The position numbers were made by a program, and so were the translations under genes. The notes under the pieces were generated by a model. It was not told the origin of the DNA, searched no databases, and worked only from the letters and a program-made list of their open reading frames with translations. Below are positions 52,392 to 59,908 of a stretch of DNA of 64,000 nt, piece by piece; within the stretch, counting starts at the first letter, position 1, and the number at the start of each line of letters is the position of its first letter. This stretch comes from Anaeromyxobacter dehalogenans 2CP-1 (GTDB lineage Bacteria > Myxococcota > Myxococcia > Myxococcales > Anaeromyxobacteraceae). Location of the stretch: assembly GCF_000022145.1 (NCBI RefSeq), contig NC_011891.1, positions 992,001-1,056,000 of the forward strand, written 5' to 3'.

Positions 52392-53576
52392 GTGCGCTTC
52401 GTCGTCTTCGGGCTGACCGTCAGCTCCTCGTGGGGGAACGGGCACGCCACGCTGTGGCGCGCGCTGGCGGGGGCGCTCGCGCGCGAGGGGCATCGGCTCG
52501 ACTTCTTCGAGCGCGATCAGCCCTGGTACGCGGCGCACCGGGACCTGTGGACGCTCCCCTCCGGCGATCTCGTGATCTATCGCGACCTCTCCGAGGTGCG
52601 GGCGCGCGTCGACGAGGCGATCGCCTCCGCCGACGTGGCCATGGTGACGTCGTACTGCCCGGACGGCGTGGAGGCGGGCGATCGGGTGCTCTCCGCCCGC
52701 TCGGCGCTCCGCGCCTTCTACGACATGGACACCGGGGTCACCCTGGAGCGGGCGCGGCGCGGGCAGCCGGTCGAGTGGCTGGGGCCCCGCGGGCTGCGCC
52801 ATTACGACCTGGTGCTCTCGTTCACCGGCGGCCGGGCGCTCGGCGCGCTGGCGGGGCTGCTGGGGGCCCGCCGCGTCGCGCCGCTCTACGGCTCGGTCGA
52901 TCCGCAGGTGCACCGCCCCTCGCGCCCGGTCCGCCCGTTCCTGGGCGACCTCTCGTACCTGGGCACCTACGCGCCGTCGCGGCAGGCGCTGCTGGAGGCG
53001 CTGTTCCTCGGCCCGGCGGAGCGGCTCCCGGATCGCACGTTCGTCCTCGCCGGCTCGATGTACGACGATCGCTTCCCCTGGCGCCCGAACGTCCGCTACG
53101 CGCGGCACCTCGAGCCCTCGCTCCACCCCGCGTTCTTCTGCTCCTCGCCGCTCACGCTCAGCGTCACCCGCGCCGAGATGGCGGCGCTCGGCCACTGTCC
53201 GTCGGGGCGGCTGTTCGAGGCGGCCGCGTGCGGCGTGCCGGTGCTGTCCGACTGGTTCGACGGCCTGGACGCGTTCTTCACGCCCGGCGAGGAGATCCTG
53301 GTGGCCCGCTCGACGCGCGAGGCGGTGGCCGCGGTGGAGCTGCCGCGCGAGCGGCTCGCCCGCATGGGCGCGCGCGCCCGGGAGCGCGCGCTCGACGAGC
53401 ACTCCGCCGCCGCGCGCGCGCGGGAGCTGGTCCGCCTGTGCGAGGCGGCCCGGCGCAGCGAGCGGCTCGCGCTGCCCCCGTTGCCGGGAACGGAGGCGCG
53501 CGCGGGGATCGACGCCGGCGGGACGCGGGGGGCCACCGCGGCGCTCGACGCGGCGGCGGAGGGGCTGGCCGGATGA
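52392..53576 (+). CDS. CgeB-like glycosyltransferase
   Basis: A 394-residue soluble protein resembling the CgeB/spore-maturation-like glycosyltransferases of the GT-B fold. Visible are VVFGLTVSSSWGNGHATLWR, a Rossmann-like start, YDLVLSFTGG, LYGSVDPQVH, and the C-terminal donor-binding region GHCPSGRLFEAAACGVPVLS, followed by GEEILVARSTREAVAAVELP. It is the first of four coupled genes, overlapping the nucleotidyltransferase by 4 bp. It probably transfers a sugar made by that enzyme. The GTG start at 52392 is chosen because family similarity begins there. Confidence 0.85.
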   Translation: MRFVVFGLTVSSSWGNGHATLWRALAGALAREGHRLDFFERDQPWYAAHRDLWTLPSGDLVIYRDLSEVRARVDEAIASADVAMVTSYCPDGVEAGDRVLSARSALRAFYDMDTGVTLERARRGQPVEWLGPRGLRHYDLVLSFTGGRALGALAGLLGARRVAPLYGSVDPQVHRPSRPVRPFLGDLSYLGTYAPSRQALLEALFLGPAERLPDRTFVLAGSMYDDRFPWRPNVRYARHLEPSLHPAFFCSSPLTLSVTRAEMAALGHCPSGRLFEAAACGVPVLSDWFDGLDAFFTPGEEILVARSTREAVAAVELPRERLARMGARARERALDEHSAAARARELVRLCEAARRSERLALPPLPGTEARAGIDAGGTRGATAALDAAAEGLAG

Positions 53577-54343
53577 CATGGGGCATCGTGCCGGCCGCGG
53601 GCGTGGGGAGCCGGATCCAGCCGCTGGCGTTCTCGAAGGAGCTGCTGCCGGTGGGGAGCCGCCTGGTGGACGGCAGCGAGCGCCCGCGCGCCGTGTCGGA
53701 GTACCTGGTCGAGCGGATGCTCCGCGGCGGCGCCGACCGGCTGTGCTTCGTCATCTCGCCGGGCAAGTCGGACATCGTCGAGTACTTCGGCGGCGCCGTC
53801 GGCGGCGCCCGCATCTGCTACGTGGTCCAGCCGCGGCCGGCCGGGCTGTGCGACGCGCTGTTCCGTGCGCTGCCGTTCGTGGCCCCCGGGGACGAGGTGC
53901 TGGTCGGGCTGCCGGACACGGTCTGGTTCCCCGCGGACGGCTACCGCGCGCTCCCGGGCGGCGGCCTCGCGTTCCTGTGCTTCCCGGTGGAGCGGCCGGA
54001 GCTGTTCGACGCGGTGGTGAGCGGGCCGGACGGCGCCGTGCGCGAGATCGAGGTGAAGGCCGCGGCGCCGTCCACCGGCTGGGTGTGGGGCGGCTTCAAG
54101 CTGACCGGCGCGGTCCTCGCCGAGCTGCACGCGCTGTTCGTGGAGCGCGGCGAGGTCGACGCGTACGTCGGGACGCTGGTGAACGCCTGGCTCGAGCGCG
54201 GCGGCGCGGCGAAGGCCGTGCGCAGGGGCCGGGCCTACGTGGACGTCGGGACGCTGGACGGGTACCGGCAGGCGCTGCGGCTGCTCCGCGAGGGGCCGCA
54301 GCCCGAGCCGGAGGACGCCGGCGCGGCGCCGGGGATCGGGTGA
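53573..54343 (+). CDS. sugar nucleotidyltransferase
   Basis: A 256-residue protein starting GIVPAAGVGSRIQPLAFSKE, the nucleotide-binding signature of sugar-1-phosphate nucleotidyltransferases of the RmlA/GalU superfamily. Downstream are YLVERMLRGGADRLCFVISP, VLVGLPDTVWFP and ending GRAYVDVGTLDGYRQALRLL. It would activate a sugar-1-phosphate to an NDP-sugar; the sugar and base cannot be told. It overlaps the glycosyltransferase stop codon and is followed 5 bp later by the methyltransferase gene. Confidence 0.88.
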   Translation: MTWGIVPAAGVGSRIQPLAFSKELLPVGSRLVDGSERPRAVSEYLVERMLRGGADRLCFVISPGKSDIVEYFGGAVGGARICYVVQPRPAGLCDALFRALPFVAPGDEVLVGLPDTVWFPADGYRALPGGGLAFLCFPVERPELFDAVVSGPDGAVREIEVKAAAPSTGWVWGGFKLTGAVLAELHALFVERGEVDAYVGTLVNAWLERGGAAKAVRRGRAYVDVGTLDGYRQALRLLREGPQPEPEDAGAAPGIG

Positions 54344-54347
54344 GCGG

Positions 54348-55109
54348 ATGACGCGAGCGGAGCTCGAGGCGCGCGTGCGCGCGCTCTCGCCGTGGTTCCA
54401 CAACCTCGAGCTGAACGGCGTGCGCACCGCGCCGGACCACTTCCTCGGCGACTACCCGGGCCTGGTCTGGAGGGCGATCGCGCCGGCGCTCCCGCAGGAC
54501 CTCTCGGGCAAGAGCGTGCTCGACGTGGGCTGCAACGCCGGCTTCTTCTCGCTCGAGATGAAGCGGCGGGGCGCCGACCGCGTGCTGGGCGTGGACTTCG
54601 ATCCGCGCTACCTGGCCCAGGCACGCCTCGCCGCCGAGGTGTCCGGGCTCGAGATCGAGTTCCGCGAGCTGTCGGTCTACGACGTCGCGGGGCTCGGCGA
54701 GCGCTTCGACGTGGTGCTGTTCATGGGCGTGCTCTACCACCTGCGGCACCCGCTGCTCGCGCTCGACCTCCTGCGGGCCCACGCGGTCGGCGACCTGCTC
54801 GTGTTCCAGAGCATGCTGCGCGGGTCGAACGGCCGGTTCCCGGCGGAGGCCGACTATCCGTTCGAGGAGCGCGAGGTGTTCGATCACCCCGCCTGGCCCA
54901 AGCTGCACTTCGTGGAGCGGCGCTACGCGCACGACGAGACCAACTGGTGGATCCCGAACCGCGCCTGCGCCGAGGCGATGCTCCGCTCGGCCGGCTTCGC
55001 GCCCGAGCCCGTGCCGGGCACCGAGGTGTACCTGTGCCGCCTGGCGGAGCCGGAGGCCTTCGGCGGCCCGGTGTACCCGGCGCGGCCGCGCGACGGAGGT
55101 GCGCCGTGA
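54348..55109 (+). CDS. class I SAM-dependent methyltransferase (CmoB-like)
   Basis: A 253-residue protein with SAM-binding motif I VLDVGCNAGFFSLEMKRRGA, acidic loop GVDFDPRYLAQA, and motif IV FDVVLFMGVLYHLRHPLLAL, which closely resembles tRNA wobble-uridine enzyme CmoB. The C-terminal NWWIPNRACAEAMLRSAGF is also CmoB-like. In this operon a role in modifying a sugar or glycan seems more likely than tRNA. It overlaps the next gene by 4 bp (GTGA). Confidence 0.85.
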   Translation: MTRAELEARVRALSPWFHNLELNGVRTAPDHFLGDYPGLVWRAIAPALPQDLSGKSVLDVGCNAGFFSLEMKRRGADRVLGVDFDPRYLAQARLAAEVSGLEIEFRELSVYDVAGLGERFDVVLFMGVLYHLRHPLLALDLLRAHAVGDLLVFQSMLRGSNGRFPAEADYPFEEREVFDHPAWPKLHFVERRYAHDETNWWIPNRACAEAMLRSAGFAPEPVPGTEVYLCRLAEPEAFGGPVYPARPRDGGAP

Positions 55110-55990
55110 TCGAGGCGGTGATGCTCTGGAACGAGCCGAACAACCTGTCGCACTGGGACTTCGACGCGGACCCGGGCTGGCGCCGCTTCTCGGAGATGGT
55201 GCGCCTCGCCGGCGCGGCGGTGCGGGCCGAGCGCCCCGGCCTGACGCGCGTGCTGGGCGGCACCTCGCCCATCGACGCCGGGTTCCTGCGCCTGGTGGAG
55301 TCCCAGGGCGCGCTCGCCGAGGTGGACGCGGTCGCCGTCCACGGCTTCCCGCTCGACTGGAACCACTGGCAGATCCAGGAGTGGCCGGCCCGCCTCGCCG
55401 AGATCACCGCGGCGGTGCGGCTGCCGGTGTGGGTCTCGGAGGTGGGCGTCTCGTCCTTCGGCGCGGAGGAGGTGCAGGAGTGGGGGCTCCGCCGCACCGC
55501 CGAGCTGCTGCTCGGCAGGGCGCCGCGCATCCACTGGTACAGCCTGTTCGACCTGCCGCGCGCCTGGCCCGCCACGACCCGCCACCGCGAGGCGGAGGGC
55601 TCGTCGTACTACCGGCACTTCTACATGGGGCTCATCCGCGAGGACGGCACGCCCAAGCCGGCGCTGGCCGCGTTCCCCGCGCTCGCGCCCGGCCTGGGCA
55701 TCTGCCAGTGGTTCCACTTCGAGGACCCGCGGCTCGACGCCGGCGTGCGCTGGCTGAAGGACCTCGGCGTGCGCCACCTGCGCACCGGCCTGTCCTGGGC
55801 GGACAGCTTCCGCCCGGGCTGGGAGGCCTGGTTCGACCGGCAGATGCGCGCGCTCGAGCCGTTCGAGGTGACGGTCACGTTCTGCTTCACGCCGGAGCAC
55901 CGCGGGCTGAAGCCGCATCACACCAGCCCGCCGCGCGAGCCCGAGGAGTACGCGGACTTCTGCGCGCGGATGGTGCGGCGCTACGCCTGA
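55106..55990 (+). CDS. glycoside-hydrolase-like TIM-barrel protein, apparently circularly permuted
   Basis: A 294-residue protein with a GTG start after GGAGGT. It opens directly with the acid/base motif VMLWNEPNN (Glu10), then the nucleophile motif LPVWVSEVGVSSFG (Glu112). Both are typical of clan GH-A, where they lie on strands 4 and 7. After the usual C-terminal signature DGTPKPALAAF (180-190) the chain continues with what is normally the N-terminal part: GICQWFHFEDPRLDAGVRWL, LGVRHLRTGLSW, and a final EYADFCARMVRRYA that in ordinary enzymes leads straight into the NEP strand. The substrate is unknown; operon context suggests trimming or rearranging the glycan. It overlaps the convergent gene by 10 bp. 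Confidence 0.75.
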   Translation: MIEAVMLWNEPNNLSHWDFDADPGWRRFSEMVRLAGAAVRAERPGLTRVLGGTSPIDAGFLRLVESQGALAEVDAVAVHGFPLDWNHWQIQEWPARLAEITAAVRLPVWVSEVGVSSFGAEEVQEWGLRRTAELLLGRAPRIHWYSLFDLPRAWPATTRHREAEGSSYYRHFYMGLIREDGTPKPALAAFPALAPGLGICQWFHFEDPRLDAGVRWLKDLGVRHLRTGLSWADSFRPGWEAWFDRQMRALEPFEVTVTFCFTPEHRGLKPHHTSPPREPEEYADFCARMVRRYA

Positions 55991-56724
55991 CCGCGGCCGC
56001 GGCCGCGCGCGCGGCCCCGGCGCGAGCCCCCGGACCGCGACCCGCCGCGCGAGGTCCCGCGCGAGCTGCCGCGCGCCGTGCTCCGCGACTTGCCGCGGGC
56101 GGTGCCCGACCGCGAGGTCCCGCTGCGCCGCGTGGTGGTGCGGGCCGCCTCGGCGCGGGAGGCCTGGCGGCGCCCCTGCGTCTCGCCCGTGCGGCGCCCG
56201 CCCGTCCGGCCGCGCGTGCTGCCCTGCGCGCCGCCCCGCCTGCCGCCCGACGTCCGCGCCGCGCCCGCGCGCGCCGCCTTGCGCGTGCGTCCCGTGCCCC
56301 CGCGCCCGGACCGCGCCCCGGCCCGCCCCGCCGCCGTGCGGCTCCGCGCCCGCGCGCTCGTCCGGGCGCCGCCGCGGCGCGCGCCACCGGCGCGGCTGGC
56401 GCGGCGCGACGTCCGCTGCCCACGCGCCCGTGCCGCGGCCGTCTCGCGCCCGATGAGCTTGTTGAAGTTGGAGCGCTGCCCGCCGGCGGTGGTCTCCTCG
56501 TAGGTGAACGCGAGGTCCGCCTCGTCGAACTTCTCGAACCAGTCGTCCCAGGAGATCCGCTCCAGCTTCCCCTCGCCGCTGTAGCCGGGGAAGTCGATGC
56601 GGATGATGCCGGTCTCGTCGCCGCGCTCGGTGCCGCTGACCGACGCCGGCCAGCCGCCGCGCTCCTCCACCCACCTGCGGATCGTGTCGTGATCCGTCGT
56701 CGTGTTCGAAACCCGTCGCGCCAT
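55981..56724 (-). CDS. small conserved domain fused to a long Arg/Gly/Ser-rich basic tail
   Basis: A 247-residue protein. Residues 1-95 form a compact domain (TTTDHDTIRRWVEERGGWPA, GIIRIDFPGYSGEGKLERIS, WDDWFEKFDEADLAFTYEET) that I recall as a stand-alone small conserved protein in many bacteria, without known function. The remaining 150 residues are almost only Arg, Gly, Ser, Ala and Thr (for example RGSSRGTSRGGSRSGGSRRG), resembling RGG/histone H1-like nucleic-acid-binding tails. GGAGGTGGG precedes the ATG at 56724. It is probably a DNA- or RNA-binding protein. Confidence 0.8.
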   Translation of the reverse strand: MARRVSNTTTDHDTIRRWVEERGGWPASVSGTERGDETGIIRIDFPGYSGEGKLERISWDDWFEKFDEADLAFTYEETTAGGQRSNFNKLIGRETAAARARGQRTSRRASRAGGARRGGARTSARARSRTAAGRAGARSGRGGTGRTRKAARAGAARTSGGRRGGAQGSTRGRTGGRRTGETQGRRQASRAEAARTTTRRSGTSRSGTARGKSRSTARGSSRGTSRGGSRSGGSRRGRARGRGRGQA

Positions 56725-56929
56725 GGCCCACCTCCGTGACGCGTACATCCTGCGCACGGCGCCTGGCCGGCGGGAGCCCGCCCGGCCTCCACCACGCGCG
56801 TGCATCCGCGCTCGCCGCCGCGGGTGCAGGTGGGTCCGGGGCCCACCGCGTCGCCCTCGGAACGCGCTCGGCGCTTGCGGTGCCCCCGTCCGGCGGAGAA
56901 GATCCGCGCCTCGCGCAAAGGAGCCCGAC

Positions 56930-57442
56930 ATGACCCGCCTCGCACTCGCCGCCGTGATCACCCTCGCCCTCGCCGCCCCTGCGGCCGCACAGGTGCCCTG
57001 GGACGCCGCCAAGAAGGCGGCGGGCCAGGCCACCGTCGGGAAGCTCGAGAAGGAGATCAACCGCCGCCTGCTGGAGGAGGGCCGCAAGAACCAGTGCTCC
57101 TTCAAGACCGACACCGATCAGCTCGAGCCCGGCTGCGACCAGAAGATGAAGCGGCTCTCGAACGCGCTGGTGGACGCGAAGAAGCGCCTGAACGGCGCGG
57201 GCGTGAAGAACTTCAAGTTCGTGGTCTCCGGCCACACCGACACGTCCGGCTCGGCCGCGCACAACCAGGAGCTGTCCGCCCGGCGCGCCGCCGTGATCGA
57301 GAAGGAGCTGGTGGCGCGGGGGATCCCGCAGGCGGAGATCGAGTCGGTGGGCATGGGCTCGAAGAAGCCGCTGGTGAAGCCCGACGACACGCCGGCGAAG
57401 AAGGCGAAGAACCGGCGCTACGAGCTGCAGGTGAAGCTCTAG
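56930..57442 (+). CDS. OmpA-family peptidoglycan-binding protein
   Basis: A 170-residue protein with a signal peptide (AVITLALAAPAAAQ) and, from about residue 60, an OmpA C-terminal domain: FKFVVSGHTDTSGSAAHNQE, LSARRAAVIEKELVARGI, GMGSKKPLVKPDDTP, NRRYELQVKL. The conserved Asp and Arg that bind diaminopimelate in peptidoglycan are present. No lipobox was seen, so it is probably soluble in the periplasm. Two cysteines (Cys56 and Cys69, flanking KTDTDQLEPG) may form a disulfide. AAAGGAG precedes the ATG. Confidence 0.9.
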   Translation: MTRLALAAVITLALAAPAAAQVPWDAAKKAAGQATVGKLEKEINRRLLEEGRKNQCSFKTDTDQLEPGCDQKMKRLSNALVDAKKRLNGAGVKNFKFVVSGHTDTSGSAAHNQELSARRAAVIEKELVARGIPQAEIESVGMGSKKPLVKPDDTPAKKAKNRRYELQVKL

Positions 57443-57503
57443 CCTCCGCCGGACGGCAGCCGAGCCCGGCCCGCGCCGCCGCGCGCCGGCGGCCCGCCTC
57501 TGC

Positions 57504-57509
57504 TAGCAT
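57504..57509 (+). promoter_or_regulatory. -10-like hexamer of the nfeD-SPFH operon
   Basis: TAGCAT, 20 nt before the ATG at 57530, leaving a very short leader that contains GGAGGGG. Confidence 0.4.
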
Positions 57510-57529
57510 CCGGGCGGTCGGAGGGGCGC

Positions 57530-57952
57530 ATGGACTGGTGGATGTGGGTGCTGGCCGGGATCGGCCTGCTGGTGGTGGAGCTGGTCACGCCGGGCGGGCT
57601 GTTCGCGCTGTTCTTCGGCGTGGGCGCGCTGGTGGTGGCGCCCGCCGCGGCGGCGGGCCTGGGTCGTGTCGGGCAGTGGCTGCTGTTCACCGCCGTCTCG
57701 CTGGCGCTGCTCGCGACGCTGCGCCGCCGGCTGCAGGACCGCCTGTCGCGGCGCCCGGGGGGCGCGGTGGACTCGCTCGTCGGCGAGGAGGTCGTGCTGA
57801 TCGGCGACGTGCCCGCCGGCGGCGAGGGGCCCGCCGAGCTGCGCGGTGTGCCCTGGCGCGCGCGGGCGGTGGGCGGCGACGCGCTCCGGGCCGGCCAGCG
57901 CTGCCGGGTGGAGCGGGTCGAGGGCGTGCTGCTGTGGGTCCGCGCCGCCTGA
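57530..57952 (+). CDS. NfeD-like membrane protein
   Basis: A 140-residue short NfeD protein: two or three membrane segments (WVLAGIGLLVVELVTPGGLF, ALFFGVGALVVAPAAAAG, WLLFTAVSLALLATL) followed by an OB-fold domain (LVGEEVVLIGDVPAGGEGPA, RAVGGDALRAGQRCRVERVE). NfeD proteins pair with SPFH proteins, and the SPFH gene follows 28 bp downstream. Together they likely organise membrane microdomains or act with membrane proteases. Confidence 0.92.
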   Translation: MDWWMWVLAGIGLLVVELVTPGGLFALFFGVGALVVAPAAAAGLGRVGQWLLFTAVSLALLATLRRRLQDRLSRRPGGAVDSLVGEEVVLIGDVPAGGEGPAELRGVPWRARAVGGDALRAGQRCRVERVEGVLLWVRAA

Positions 57953-57980
57953 CGGCGCGCACGAGGTCCAGGAGGACGGG

Positions 57981-58991
57981 ATGGAGCCGATGAGCGCCGG
58001 GCTGATGATCGCGATCGTGGTCGCGGCCTTCGCCGTGTTCGTGGTGGTGAAGACCGCGGTGGTGGTGCCGCAGCAGAACGCGTTCGTGGTGGAGCGGCTG
58101 GGCCGGTTCCACAGCGTGCTCGACGCCGGCTTCCACGTGCTGCTGCCGTTCGCGGACGTCATCCGCTACCGGCACACGCTGAAGGAGCAGGCGGTCGACA
58201 TCCCCGAGCAGATCTGCATCACCAAGGACAACGTGCAGGTGGCGGTGGACGGCATCCTCTACCTGAAGGTGCTCGACGCCCAGCGCGCGTCCTATGGCAT
58301 CGCGGACTACTACTACGCCATCAGCCAGCTGGCGCAGACCGCGCTCCGCTCCGAGATCGGCAAGATCGACCTCGACCGGACGTTCGAGGAGCGCTCGCAC
58401 ATCAACGCCATGGTCGTCACGGAGCTCGACAAGGCCACCGGGCCCTGGGGCGTGAAGGTGCTGCGCTACGAGATCAAGAACATCACCCCGCCGCAGGACG
58501 TGCTCGCCGCCATGGAGAAGCAGATGCGCGCCGAGCGCGAGAAGCGCGCGGTGGTGCTCACCTCCGAGGGCGAGCGCGACGCCGCCATCAACAACGCGGA
58601 GGGCAAGAAGCAGCAGGTCATCAAGGAGTCCGAGGCCTCGCGCCAGCAGCAGATCAACGAGGCCGAGGGTCAGGCCCAGGCCATCCTCGCGGTCGCGCAC
58701 GCCACCGCCGAGGGCCTGCGCAAGGTGGCGGAGGCGATCTCCGGGCCGGGCGGCGTGGAGGCGGTCCAGCTCCGCGTGGCCGAGCAGTACGTGGAGCAGT
58801 TCGGCCAGCTCGCGAAGGTGAACAACACGGTGATCCTGCCGGCCACGCTCTCCGACGTGGGTTCGATGGTGGCGGCGGCCATGAACGTGCTGAAGACCGC
58901 GCGCGCCGAGGAGCCGGTGCGCAGCGCCGCCATGGCCCCGCCGCGCATGGGGGCCGCCGTGCCGCCGCGCCCCCCGCTGCCGCGGCCCTGA
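57981..58991 (+). CDS. SPFH/Band 7 protein (QmcA/stomatin-like)
   Basis: A 336-residue protein with one N-terminal membrane helix (LMIAIVVAAFAVFVVVKTAV) followed by the SPFH domain: VVPQQNAFVVERLGRFHSVL, GFHVLLPFADVIRYRHTLKE, VDIPEQICITKDNVQVAVDG, LRSEIGKIDLDRTFEERSHI. A coiled-coil region (about 190-260) and a Pro-rich C-terminus complete it. This matches bacterial QmcA/stomatin homologues. It is in an operon with nfeD. GGAGGACGGG precedes the ATG at 57981. Confidence 0.95.
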   Translation: MEPMSAGLMIAIVVAAFAVFVVVKTAVVVPQQNAFVVERLGRFHSVLDAGFHVLLPFADVIRYRHTLKEQAVDIPEQICITKDNVQVAVDGILYLKVLDAQRASYGIADYYYAISQLAQTALRSEIGKIDLDRTFEERSHINAMVVTELDKATGPWGVKVLRYEIKNITPPQDVLAAMEKQMRAEREKRAVVLTSEGERDAAINNAEGKKQQVIKESEASRQQQINEAEGQAQAILAVAHATAEGLRKVAEAISGPGGVEAVQLRVAEQYVEQFGQLAKVNNTVILPATLSDVGSMVAAAMNVLKTARAEEPVRSAAMAPPRMGAAVPPRPPLPRP

Positions 58992-59087
58992 GAAGCCGCC
59001 CGCCCCGCCGCCGGCGGGGTGGGCGCCGCGACGGAGCGTGCCGGGGCTCGCCGGCGTCCCCATCCTCTCCAGCGAGGAGGGACACGC

Positions 59088-59747
59088 ATGATCGTACGAA
59101 TCTCGAAGCTCGCGCTCGGCGCGGCGCTGGCGATCGCCGCCGGCTCCGCCGGCGCCCAGACGCCGGGCACGCCGCGGCCGATCCCGCGGCAACCGCCCGC
59201 CACCACGCCGCCGATCACCGCGGCGCCCGGGCAGCCGGCGGCAGGCCAGCCGGCGCTGACCGAGGACGCCCGCAACACGCTCGCCACCCTGCACCTGCGC
59301 AACGCGTTCGAGGTGGACGCCGGACAGCTCGCGCAGCAGCAGGGCGGGTCGCAGCCGGTGAAGGACTTCGGCCGCACGCTCGAGCAGGACGCCCGCCGGG
59401 TCGACGGGGAGCTGGCGTCCCTGGTGCGCGAGCGCGGGCAGGACGTGGCCACGCTGCCCCTGCCGGAGCACGAGCGGGCCGGGCACCAGCAGATGATGGA
59501 CCGGTTGCGCGCGGTGCAGGGCGACGCGTTCGACCGCGAGCTGGTCCGCGCCGCCATCGACGTCGAGCAGCGCTACGTCCAGGACCTGAAGACGATGCGC
59601 AACCGGACGCCGGGCCAGGACGCGCGCCTGAAGAAGTGGCTGGACGACACCGAGAACGTGGCCGAGGCGCACCTCGCCGCGGCGCGCGCGCTCAAGCGCA
59701 GCCAGGACGGGCAGCGCGCGGCGCGCCGTCCGCCCGGGGCGCCCTGA
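59088..59747 (+). CDS. exported DUF4142 protein
   Basis: A 219-residue protein: signal peptide (LALGAALAIAAGSAGAQ), a Pro/Thr-rich linker to residue 55, and a DUF4142 helical bundle (LHLRNAFEVDAGQLAQQQGG, FGRTLEQDARRVDGELASLV, ERAGHQQMMDRLRAVQGDAF). It is the second DUF4142 gene in the window, without the Gly/Ser arms of the one at 26596. Its TGA stop codon lies inside the end of dispersed-element copy 2. GAGGAGG precedes the ATG. Confidence 0.85.
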   Translation: MIVRISKLALGAALAIAAGSAGAQTPGTPRPIPRQPPATTPPITAAPGQPAAGQPALTEDARNTLATLHLRNAFEVDAGQLAQQQGGSQPVKDFGRTLEQDARRVDGELASLVRERGQDVATLPLPEHERAGHQQMMDRLRAVQGDAFDRELVRAAIDVEQRYVQDLKTMRNRTPGQDARLKKWLDDTENVAEAHLAAARALKRSQDGQRAARRPPGAP

Positions 59748-59870
59748 GAGCACGTGAACCACTCCCCTCCCGTCGCCGCGGCGCCTCGGGGCATGCTCGG
59801 TCGTCGCGCCTCGCGCTGCTCGCGTCTCGACCGCCTGGCTCGGTCCGGGGATGGATTCACGCGCTCTGAG
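59744..59870. repeat. dispersed element with terminal inverted repeats, copy 2
   Basis: About 127 bp, in inverted orientation relative to copy 1 at 318-501. The ends CTGAGAGCACGTGAACC and (read inward) CTCAGAGCGCGTGAATCC form imperfect inverted repeats of about 24 bp. It lacks the extra central 43 bp of copy 1. It lies between convergent genes, starting inside the stop codon region of the DUF4142 gene, so it could act as a bidirectional terminator. Confidence 0.78.
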
Positions 59871-59908
59871 CGGCGGTTCGTGATCCGCCACCGCCCCGTG
59901 GCGCGGGG

